From: Aquila chrysaetos chrysaetos
Taxonomy: Eukaryota; Chordata; Aves; Accipitriformes; Accipitridae
DNA length: 64,000 nucleotides
Direction of reading: 5' to 3'
NCBI RefSeq assembly: GCF_900496995.4
Contig: NC_044010.1
Location: 1,178,001-1,242,000, forward strand
Positions 24,901-45,361 of the stretch are shown here, piece by piece. How positions within the stretch are numbered: position 1 is the first letter of the stretch; every line of letters begins with the position of its first letter. The translations under genes were made by a program, and so were the position numbers. The notes beneath the pieces were generated by a model. That model was not told the DNA's origin, did no database searches, and saw only the letters and a list, made by a program, of their open reading frames with translations.

Positions 24901-26321
24901 CCGTGCGTGCCGGCAGGCTGCGGCAGCGGCGGGGAGGGTGGGTGGAGGAACGTGGCAGCAGGCAGGAGGGAGTCAGCGATGGTTTCCAGGGCACGTGCTG
25001 GGAGGTCTCCGAGCTGGAGCTGCTGCTGCTGCTTCAAAACAAGCTTTTTGACCGGGATCCCTCTTGGCCATCTGTCCTTCCCTTTTCCCTGGCTGTTTAT
25101 TTGGTAGTATTGCTGCCGGGCACATGGCTCCCTACAGGCTGCTGTTGCAGCGAGGGTTTTTGGAAGATGGGGATCTCCTGCCCTCCTCTCCCTTGACAGA
25201 AACGCTGCTCGACATGGCTCAGCCTTTCGGGTCAGAGGCCGAGCAAGGGAACAGCTGCTTAAGAAGAGGAAAACCGTTAAAAAGGAGGTGACGGAAGGAG
25301 AAGGAAAGCTCCCTTCGCTTCCCACCCTTAGCCAGTATGGGAGGGACTGAAATCCAGTTAGGACTTCCAGCGGTCATGGGTGTGCCAGGGAGGATGCAGG
25401 CGGGTTACTGGTGGGAGAGGAGGTGTTATAAATGCAAACGGGGGCCGCTGTGGGGAGCCCAGCATCGAGGGCAGGACAGGAGAGACGGGCAGGTCACAGG
25501 ACAAAACTGATGCTGGACACGGCAAGGCAGGAGAGGGCAACAAATTTGGTTCGGTCTGCTCCCAGGCAAGGAAGGCAGAAGAGTAGTGGAGGGATGGAGG
25601 AGCCCTGAAGGCCTGGAAGAGAAGCAGCGGGGAAAACGCAATAGGCAGATTCCCGGCCAAGACTAGCAAAGCTGGCCATCCTCAGTGGGTCCGGGAAGTT
25701 TCTGGAAGCGTGGACCGAGCCGTACCTCAGATCCCAAGGGAAGGGCTGCAGCGCATCGCCCCACCGGAGCCTGCCCAGCTCCTGCCACAGAGTTCAATGT
25801 AGCGCAGCGCTGGGCATCTCCTTTAATTCAAACCCATTGCTCGCTCGCTCGTCCTTTGCCGACGGGCTCAGCCGAGATCGCGGAGGCCGGTTTGCGCAAA
25901 CGCCGCGCTCAGCTGCGCGCTGGAAGTCCTGGGGGATCGGGCCACGAGCGCGCAGACGGCAAGGTAACACGGGCGTCCGCGTCCGTAAGCGCTGAGGTCC
26001 CGAGGGATTTGTGCGCAGCCTCCTCCCACCGCGTAACGGGGTGAGGGACCGTGCCAGTGCCTTCTGCAACGCTGACCCGGCGCTGAGGTCGGGGATCGGG
26101 GAAAGGCAGTGGGAAAAGACGTAAAGAAGGCTTAAAATAGGGGGCAGGAAAGAAGACCTGAGGCCGCTTTGTGAACAAGGAAGGCGAAAGCCGGTCGCAA
26201 GCCAAGCGTGGTATTTGGGAGGCTGGCGGCCTCCACGCAACCTCCTCTGCCCTCTGGCTCGCCATTGTCCGGTGGCAGCTCCCCGTAGGCGGGCTGCTGA
26301 CGGAGCGGGGACAGGGCTGCC
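18901..26321. other. Intergenic region NOP2-IFFO1, no gene recognised
   Basis: About 7.4 kb with only short, unconvincing open frames on both strands. I found no splice-consistent set of exons and no known protein motif. It contains a decayed tandem repeat (20366-20510), a short TA/TG-rich stretch near 21343-21365 and purine (GGA) runs near 24195-24222. CpG content rises towards the right end. Confidence 0.6.
20366..20510. repeat. Decayed tandem repeat, about 42-bp unit, about 3.5 copies
   Basis: Units begin at about 20369, 20409 and 20452 with AAACATCCCATA, AAACATTGCATG and AAACATCCCATA, each followed by a GTAAGTTTTGCTCCC-like second half. A last partial copy (CACGATAATTTTGCT) follows. Spacings of 40 and 43 bp and many substitutions mark an old minisatellite. 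It is not related to the large one at 26.3 kb. Confidence 0.55.
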
Positions 26322-29260
26322 TTTGGGGGGTGTCCAGTGAGGATAACGAGGGGGTTTCGGGGGTGCAGAGGGAAAGCCATGCCATTTTTAAAGGGGGGGG
26401 GGGTGTCCAGTGAGGATAACGAGGGGGGCTGCGGGGGTGCAGAGGGAAAGCGATGCTGTTTTTAAAGGGGGGGGGGATGTCCAGTGAGGATAACGAGGGG
26501 GGCTGCGGGGGTGCAGAGGGAAAGCGATGCTGTTTTTAAAGGGGGGGGGGGATGTCCAGTGAGGATAACGAGGGGGGCTGCGGGGGTGCAGAGGGAAAGC
26601 GATGCTGTTTTTAAAGGGGGGGGGGGGATGTCCAGTGAGGATAACGAGGGGGGGGCTTCGGGGGTGCAGAGGGAAAGCAATGCTGTTTTTAAAGGGGGGG
26701 GGATGTCCAGTGAGGATAACGAGGGGGTTTCGGGGGTGCAGAGGGAAAGCGATGCCGTTTTTAAAGAGGGGGGGATGTCCAGTGAGGATAACGAGGGGGG
26801 CTTCGGGGGTGCAGAGGGAAAGCGATGCCGTTTTTAAAGGGGGGAGGGATGTCCAGTGAGGATAACGAGGGGGGCTTCGGGGGTGCAGAGGGAAAGCGAT
26901 GCTGTTTTTAAAGGGGGGAGGGATGTCCAGTGAGGATAACGAGGGGGGCTTCGGGGGTGCAGAGGGAAAGCGATGCTGTTTTTAAAGAGGGGGGGGATGT
27001 CCAGTGAGGATAACGAGGGGGGCTTTGGGGGTGCAGAGGGAAAGCAATGCTGCTTTTAAAGGGGGGACGGATGTCCAGTGAGGATAACGAGGGGGGCTTC
27101 GGGGGTGCAGAGGGGAAAGCGATGCCGTTTTTAAAGAGGGGGGGATGTCCAGTGAGGATAACGAGGGGGGGGCTTTGGGGGTGCAGAGGGGAAAGCGATG
27201 CTGTTTTTTAAAGGGGGGGGGGGATGTCCAGTGAGGATAACGAGGGGGGCTTCGGGGGTGCAGAGGGAAAGCGATGCCGTTTTTAAAGGGGGGAGGGATG
27301 TCCAGTGAGGATAACGAGGGGGGCTTCGGGGGTGCAGAGGGAAAGCGATGCCGTTTTTAAAGAGGGGGGGGATGTCCAGTGAGGATAACGAGGGGGGCTT
27401 CGGGGGTGCAGAGGGAAAGCCACGCCGTTTTTAAAGAGGGGGGGATGCCCAGTGAGGATAACGAGGGGGGGGCTTTGGGGGTGCAGAGGGAAAGCGATGC
27501 TGTTTTTAAAGGGGGGGGGGGGATGTCCAGTGAGGATAACGGGGGGGGGCTTTGGGGGTGCAGAGGGAAAGCAATGCCGTTTTTAAAGGGGGGGGGGGTG
27601 TCCAGTGAGGATAACGAGGGGGGCTTCGGGGGGTGCAGAGGGAAAGCGATGCTGTTTTTTAAAGGGGGGAGGGATGTCCAGTGAGGATAACGAGGGGGGG
27701 GCTTCGGGGGTGCAGAGGGAAAGCGATGCTGTTTTTAAAGGGGGGAGGGATGTCCAGTGAGGATAACGAGGGGGGCTTCGGGGGTGCAGAGGGAAAGCGA
27801 TGCCGTTTTTAAAGAGGGGGGGATGTCCAGTGAGGATAACGAGGGGGGCTTCGGGGGTGCAGAGGGAAAGCGATGCCGTTTTTAAAGAGGGGGGGATGTC
27901 CAGTGAGGATAACGAGGGGGGGGCTTTGGGGGTGCAGAGGGAAAGCGATGCTGTTTTTAAAGGGGGGGGGGGGGGATGTCCAGTGAGGATAACGGGGGGG
28001 GGCTTTGGGGGTGCAGAGGGAAAGCCATGCCGTTTTTAAAGAGGGGGGGATGTCCAGTGAGGATAACGAGGGGGGGGCTTTGGGGATGCAGAGGGAAAGC
28101 GATGCTGTTTTTAAAGGGGGGGGGGGGGGATGTCCAGTGAGGATAACGAGGGGGGGGGGGCTTTGGGGGTGCAGAGGGAAAGCAATGCCGTTTTTAAAGG
28201 GGGGGGGGGTGTCCAGTGAGGATAACGAGGGGGGCTTCGGGGGTGCAGAGGGAAAGCGATGCCGTTTTTAAAGGGGGGAGGGATGTCCAGTGAGGATAAC
28301 GAGGGGGGCTTCGGGGGTGCAGAGGGAAAGCGATGCCGTTTTAAAGAGGGGGGGATGTCCAGTGAGGATAACGAGGGGGGGCTTTGGGGGTGCAGAGGGA
28401 AAGCGATGCTGTTTTTAAAGGGGGGGGGGGGGATGTCCAGTGAGGATAACGAGGGGGGCTTCGGGGGTGCAGAGGGAAAGCGATGCTGTTTTTAAAGGGG
28501 GGGGGGGGGATGTCCAGTGAGGATAACGAGGGGGGGGCTTCGGGGGTGCAGAGGGAAAGCAATGCTGTTTTTAAAGGGGGGGGGATGTCCAGTGAGGATA
28601 ACGAGGGGGGCTGCGGGGGTGCAGAGGGAAAGCGATGCCGTTTTTAAAGAGGGGGGGATGTCCAGTGAGGATAACGAGGGGGGCTTCGGGGGTGCAGAGG
28701 GAAAGCGATGCCGTTTTTAAAGAGGGGGGGTGTCCAGTGAGGATAACGAGGGGGGGGCTTCGGGGGTGCAGAGGGAAAGCGATGCTGTTTTTAAAGGGGG
28801 GGGGGGGGATGTCCAGTGAGGATAACGAGGGGGGGGCTTCGGGGGTGCAGAGGGAAAGCAATGCTGCTTTTAAAGGGGGGAGGGATGTCCAGTGAGGATA
28901 ACGAGGGGGGCTTCGGGGGTGCAGAGGGAAAGCGATGCCGTTTTTTAAAGAGGGGGGGATGTCCAGTGAGGATAACGAGGGGGGCTTCGGGGGTGCAGAG
29001 GGAAAGCGATGCCGTTTTTTAAAGAGGGGGGGATGTCCAGTGAGGATAACGAGGGGGGGCTTTGGGGGTGCAGAGGGAAAGCGATGCTGTTTTTAAAGGG
29101 GGGGGGGGGGGATGTCCAGTGAGGATAACGAGGGGGGCTTCGGGGGTGCAGAGGGAAAGCGATGCTGTTTTTAAAGGGGGGGGGGGATGTCCAGTGAGGA
29201 TAACGAGGGGGGCTTCGGGGGTGCAGAGGGAAAGCGATGCCGTTTTTAAAGGGGGGGGGG
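26322..29260. repeat. G-rich minisatellite, about 39 units of about 75 bp
   Basis: The core TGTCCAGTGAGGATAACG recurs 39 times, first at 26331 and last at 29189, spaced 71-81 bp. Each unit reads core, G-run, CTTCGG/CTGCGG/CTTTGG, GGGTGCAGAGGGAAAGC, GATGC(C/T)GTTTTTAAAG, G-run. Length variation lies almost only in the two G-runs (about 5-12 G). Every unit therefore has four or more G-tracts on the + strand and could form G-quadruplexes. Units are nearly identical, so the array is young or homogenised. Open frames through it come only from the unit often being a multiple of three and are not genes. Confidence 0.97.
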
Positions 29261-29278
29261 CAAGCACTAAAGGCTCTC

Positions 29279-29345
29279 CAAAAAAAAAAAAAAAAAACAA
29301 CCCAAAAGAAACAAAAGAAGAAGAACCGTTAAAAAAAAGAAAAGG
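29279..29345. repeat. A-rich tract after the minisatellite
   Basis: A run of about 19 A followed by CAACCCAAAAGAAAC-type A-rich sequence and a second A8 run. It marks the sharp border between the minisatellite and the IFFO1 CpG island. It could be the tail of an old retroposed sequence, but no body is recognised. Confidence 0.5.
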
Positions 29346-39462
<10,117 letters not shown>

Positions 39463-40150
39463 TGAGGGGAGGCCCTGCTCCCTCGGACCCCCTTGCTGGC
39501 ACGCCTGGGAGAGACTGTCAGGGACGTGGAGCCGCTGGTAAACGTCTGTCACCCAGGCTCGCTCCCGTTCTGGGGTGCTTGGCAGATCCCGCACCCTCCC
39601 GCCACCGGATATCTCGCAAATGGGAATAGCTAGATAGACCTGAGCACCCTCGCCTGGGCTGCTCAGCCTCCAGCCCCTTCTCTATTCCCTTCCCCTGCTT
39701 TGGTTAAACCGCGGTTCGGGCAGGGAGGCTCCGAACCCGCCACGGCGGAGTTCTCCGGGACCTGACCCCAGGCCCCCCCCCCCCCCCCCCCAGACCCCCC
39801 TCCTCTCCCTCCGTCCAGGTACGCTTGACCTGCCCCCTGCCCTCCCTGCGCCACGCGGAGCCGAACGAGAGCCGTACCTCCCTGCAAACTGGACCTTACA
39901 CTGGTGCCAACTGGACCGAGCCCGGGGCTCTCTCTATCCTTGCTGCTGGCCGGGTTGTTCCGGCCGGTCCCCGCGCCGGGCACCCCAAGTGTCGTGTCCC
40001 CCCCCCCCAAAAAAAAACCACCTCTGCCTCGTCTGGGGCAGGGGCCAAGTCCCGCTCACCGTGCACTTTGCTTTGCCGCACGTTGTCGGTGCGCTCGCGT
40101 CTGTGTTACGGGGGCGAGGGCTCATTAAACGGGACGGTTTCCTTTTCTAC
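39463..40150 (+). other. IFFO1: IFFO1 3' UTR
   Basis: GC-rich 3' UTR with long C-runs (39774-39792, about 40001-40009). It ends after the ATTAAA signal near 40124. Length is about 0.7 kb if that signal is used. Confidence 0.55.
40124..40129 (+). terminator. IFFO1: Probable IFFO1 polyadenylation signal ATTAAA
   Basis: First good hexamer after the stop codon, followed 10-20 nt later by GGTTTCCTTTTC, a plausible T-rich downstream element. No AATAAA is closer. Confidence 0.55.
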
Positions 40151-43100
40151 AGCGTCGACGGGTGCGGGCTCTCCCTGTGCTGCCGCGCGGATTGAGGTCG
40201 GGGCGGGGGGGGGGGGGGGGGGCTGTCCTCCGTCGGACCCCCAAGCTCACGTCAATGGGGGTCTCCCGTGGGATGCTGGCGTCCCTTGGGTGTGCCAGGG
40301 ATGGGACAGCGGCAAGGTCGCTGTTCTGGGAGCCGCGGGCCCTCGACGGGCCGTGCGTAGCACCGGTGCCTTGCTCTTCACCTGGAGCATCCTCAGCGCT
40401 GAGGCCGAGGGGTTGGAAACGAAGCCGAACGTGACTTGTGGACCTTCCTCTCCCCACGCCTGGTCTCCTCTGCCACGCCAGGGCACCCCAGAGCATTTTC
40501 TCGCCTGCCCTCAGCCCCACGACCAGCCTCGACGTAACCGCGGTGGGGGGGTTCCCCTGTCCCCCCCCGTCTCTTGTAGCGTTTGCCTGGGTGGCCGTTG
40601 CACGCGATTCCCCGGTGATTAGGTAAGATTAGGTGAGGCAGATAAAATGGGGGCCGAGCGATGCAGCGGTTTATCTCCGTATCTGACGCCGCCGTGGGCT
40701 TGGGCTGCGAGCATCGGTGCATCCGCCCGGCGTTTGGGCAGGGTGAGGTCCTCTGCCTGCCCCCGCAGGACGCGGTAAGGCACGTGTTGGTGTTTCGGCG
40801 TGGGCTAAGCTGGCCGGTTGGAGCCGGCGGGGAGGCGAGGCCCTGGGCTTTTTCTTTCAAGGGATAGATGCCTCGTGTGCAGTAGATCAGGGATCGCTTT
40901 CTATCCTGCCCGCAGGCTCTTCTGGTTCATGCAAATCCCCTTTCCCGTATGTCTCTCTGCAGCATTTTCTGCTCTTTCTCTGCTGCGGAGATCTCTGTGA
41001 GTGGCTGGCTAAGTCTGGCTTCCCCCGTGCATAATCCATGACATGTGTACCTCGGCTTCTCAGTACTGCTTAAGAAACCCACAGGACTGTAGAGCACGTA
41101 CCCTGAGAGATTTCAAGCATGAAGCACGCAAGGACCGACATCTCTGCCTCGAGCAGTCATTGCCCAGAGGAGCAGCTGGTGCTGCCAGACGTTGGTGTGC
41201 CAGGACACGTGGGGACCCCAGTCCCGCACCGCTTCTCAGGGCTTCATTTGCAGTGAAACCGAGATCTCCCCCACCCGCGTGTGCAAGATGCTCTTCTCTG
41301 GTGAATTGTGTCACCAGCGATAGGCTCCGTTCGCCTACCGGTTTGACAGCCCCTGAGATCTCGCTGGCGGGACATGCAATGCTGATCCTTTGCCTCAGCA
41401 ATTTCTCAGCATGGGAAGCACAGCCCCGACTCCAGTGTTAGCCGGACCATCTCCCCTGCATCTACCTGTCCATCAGTGGTGACCCTACATCTTTGATGCT
41501 GGATATGAGGAGGTATGGACCTCCCATCTATTTAACTCTTCTCTGTGGGCTCCTTTGGGGAATATCTAGCCTGCTTGTCTCCACCATGAGCCCTGCTGGG
41601 AGCTGTGGTACCTAGGAACTGCTCAGCGCTGTGTTGCTTCTCGTGTCCCTAACCTCATCCCTTTTCCAGGACACCTCTTGGCAGTGCCTGCTCAGGAAGA
41701 AGTATCAGAAGAAATTGTCTAGTGAAGACCCAGGTCTTGGCTGCTTGATCCTTCTGAACACTTGCTGGTCTGTATTCATCTCACAGGGAATAATTGTACC
41801 TCATGTACCCTTAGACCCCAGCCCATTCAAAAATCTTAGTTTGGCCTAAATTTTCTGAAAGACTTGGTTGCAGGGGCAGCTTGGCCATGGCCGGAGTGGG
41901 CTTTTTCCTGCTCTTGACCAAGATGATGAACTGATGAAATGAACTTTGGAGGAGCAGGTTAGTTACTCTTTCCAGCTGACCGTGCTCATCCATGAGCATG
42001 TTGCAGCTGAGTCTAGTACGGTCCTTAGTGCACTAAAGGAGACTTTGGCATGCAGGGGACAAAGTCCTGTCTCGGTGTCCATGCATTAATGTGAATGTTT
42101 ATTGCCCAAGAACAGTCGGAGCACAGATGTGTCCTACTGAGTGGGTTCCATGGCAGGATGCATCCGGGCAGCCCCTCTGTCAGCATCCATCTCGGGACTG
42201 TGGCCGCTGTCTGGTGACCTCCACGAACATTTGTCCAAGACCATCCTTTTAGGATCATGTCTCTCTGGGTTGGCAGTGAGGTCCTCCCATTGAATATTTA
42301 GGCAGGCTGGTTCAGCTTCCTCACCTTACAGAAGTCTGTGTTGGCAGAGACTTACTCGGGCAGTCTGGAAACGTGCTGCTAGCGATTGCTCTGGCTTCTC
42401 CCTCTCCGATGTTAGGACTGTTGTGTCTAGGTGAGGACAGGCACAACTTTCATATCGGCAGCGGGAGTGGCACAAAACCCCTCCCTTGAGGCAAGAGCTC
42501 TCCCCGGGCTGGGACAGACCCACTTGTGAGCATCCCGCTTCCACGAGGCGCTGAGGGACACGATCAGCCCTCGGGCTGGGGTGAGAGATGCAGTTCTCTG
42601 CCGCGGCTGCTGTGCACCACGCTCCCTGGGCTGAGATCAGCCTCTTGGCAAGGGACTTCAACGGACGGTGCCAGGCATTTTGCAGAAGTGAGCCCTGGCT
42701 CCCTGCCGAATGCGTTTCTGATCCTGTAGCGTGTAGAGAGTGGCCTCCCCAGCCCCTTCCCTAGTGAAGTTCCCTAGGACTCATCTGAAAGGTGAGCTCT
42801 CGTCCTCAGAGACCCTGCCTGGCAAGGTAGCTCTGAGACCAGGCTCACTGAGTTTGTTGATGAAGACTACCAGATTTTTCCCGCAGAGAGGATGGGGAGC
42901 ATCGCCCTCCTTGCACCTCACCACACGGGTGTGGGATGTTCTTGCTGGCTCTAGAGAAGGTTCAGTCAACCTAAGCACTAAGTAGCCCAGTTCCTCTTCC
43001 CTGTGTTAAGCAAGCCTGCTCCCTCCCTTCACTCATTTCTGGATCCCATCTATTTTACGTCATATCTCAGAACTGAAAGAGTCTGACTTGTCCGTCCGTT

Positions 43101-45060
43101 CAGTTAAGGTCCCGTGTATTCCACCCAGCACCCTTCTGCTGAAGGCGCTTTGTCACCTGTCCCACACGACTTGGCTTTGTGCACGTTAGCTTTTCCCTGT
43201 CTCAGGATTCCTTAGATGGACCTAAATGTGATGCTGACAGCCTTCACTGGAGCAACTTTTGATTCTCTGGTAACCTGTCTGTTATTCTGTTTATCTGGTT
43301 TCTTAGCCAAGAGGTAGGAGAGATCAAAGCTGCATAAAAAGTCGGTCTTGTTTGTAAATTTGAGCTGGGAGATTGGCTTTCCTAAGCCTCGTACCTCTGC
43401 TACAAAAGCTTTGCTTGTTCTCGAGAAGGCTATACTCTTTATATGGTTATGGTTGTTGCTATCTATCTCAGGTACCTGTGGCACAGTGTCCCAGAGTGTC
43501 CATACCTGCTGATCAAGTATGTCAAATAATACTCTGGTTACTGGTGAGAAACCTCCTTTCAAGAGGAGAGGTCAGAATTAATGCAGAACACAGTGGAGTG
43601 CTGTCTCCTTGGAGGTGCACCTGGATGATGCATGGACAGGCTCCTGAAAACATCTGGCAAGCCCCTGCCCTTGGTGATTAATGCTGGGAGCGATAGTGAG
43701 ACAGCATGGAGACCTGGATGGGCTACAGACAGCTTTAGGGAAGCCCCGTCACCTTTGAAAATCTTCCAGTGGATGTATGAGACTGTGAGAGGTGTTTTAG
43801 CTGTGAATTTTCTAAAAGCTTGGGCCACTTTCTCTTGGGATGGGAACAAGGAGGGGATGCTCTAGGTCTTCTGGCAGAGGGGGGTATAGATTTCATAGCT
43901 TGGAGAACAGCTGTAAGAGCTGGGAAGGTGCTAAGGTAACGCTATGGAAAAGGAGCTCCAGCGGCCACCAAAAGGCATCGTGATCAAACTGAACCAGTAT
44001 CACAACAGATGGTAAGAAGTAGCATTTTCAGCTTCGATAGCAGACTGCATCTGGGCAAGGTGCAAGAGGAAATAGAAGCTCTCAGGGTAGGAAGAAATAT
44101 GGTTAATTGATATTGTTCATGGCTGCATCGTAGAACTGCTAGCTCACCAGTCTAACCCGTTGGGTGAAGGTGGAATAGGCAAGAGCAATTGTGAATTGGG
44201 GTCGCAAGTTGTGCTAAAAATCATATTCACTCTAGAGCTAACAGCCAGACAACATGCTCTAACACGCAATTTCATCAAGGCATTGAAGGGTCTTTTATAT
44301 GCTCCTGAATCCCCAAACAAAACACGGTGATTTATTCTGTAAGTACCTCTCTGCTTTATGTGAAAAGGAAAATTACGTTGTCGTGGGGGACTTTGGCTGG
44401 GGATACCAAAGAATATGCTGTGCCGTGGAGAGTTTCTCATCAACTTACAGATGATGGCATGCCCAAGTAAGGCAATGATTTTAGATGTCCTTATGACAGA
44501 TGAAGACTGGGTTAGGATTGGTGGTTGCCTAAAGACAAGGGATCAACTGAGAAACAAATCAAGACAACACCCAGGACAAAAATGCCATAACAGAGAACTG
44601 CATGGTGTTATGTAGCCTTTTCTTACAGTGAAATCGTTTAGGGGAAGTATTAAAAAAGTCTGATTAAGTGGGAGATCTTTGGAAAGAAGAGAGTTTTTTC
44701 CAGTTATTCAAAAAGCTGTGATTCAGTACGCATGAGAAGATAGCTTTCAGTAAACTACTTCCTTGAATAAGTGGCCATGTGACTATAGTACTTAGAAATG
44801 AGAATAACTAATAAAAATAATAATAAAGCCTGACCTTAATTAATGAAAATAAACCTTGTAACAACCACAGCAACTGTGGGTGGGGAAAAGGAATAGAGGG
44901 ATAACAAAATAATTCAGCTGTATAAAAAAGGTCTTCAGCTACTCATATAAATAACAATAGCTGGATGTCTAAGGACACTAACAAGTTGTTCTGGTTATAT
45001 TTAAAGAAAAATCAATCCTGGCAGTAATACAAACCTTTTTTCTTGGCTGAAATAAATTGT

Positions 45061-45080
45061 AAAAAAAAAAAAAAAAAAAA
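45061..45080 (+). repeat. A20 tract preceded by AATAAA
   Basis: A run of 20 A preceded by AATAAA at 45051-45056. Together with the A22 run at 45340-45361 (preceded by AATAAG) this resembles retroposed poly(A) tails on the + strand, but no parent sequence is recognised. Confidence 0.45.
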
Positions 45081-45339
45081 GAGCAAAAAAAGAGAAGTAC
45101 TCACCAGATATATGTCTGTTCTCTATTTGGAAAAAGCAGAATGTGGTCAGAGGGGAATGATGAAGCACTTTCCAGGCCATTAGCAATTAAGGAGGATCCT
45201 TGACAGGATCTTCTCAGAATAAACACTTCTATATTTCCAGGCACAGATGACCTAGAGCACGCTAATACGGGGAGGTGCACAGAACAAGCCACCGCACAAA
45301 GCCTGAGGCTGCTTGGGGAGATGGAATAAGTGATGCTGT

Positions 45340-45361
45340 AAAAAAAAAAAAAAAAAAAAAA
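45340..45361 (+). repeat. A22 tract
   Basis: Uninterrupted A run, second of two within 300 bp. Either a simple repeat or the tail of an old retroposed copy. Confidence 0.55.

Noticed and set aside
24589-25325. Overlapping long open frames at 24.6-25.3 kb
   Set aside because: GC-rich DNA has few stops; the translations are low in complexity, on both strands at once, without splice partners or known motifs.
26462-29022. Long open frames on both strands through the minisatellite
   Set aside because: They repeat the same roughly 25-residue motif because the unit is often a multiple of three; frames break at every G-run length change. No start context or conserved domain.
43212-43562. 116-codon minus-strand open frame in the spacer
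   Set aside because: No recognisable family, no splice or promoter context, AT-rich non-coding look.
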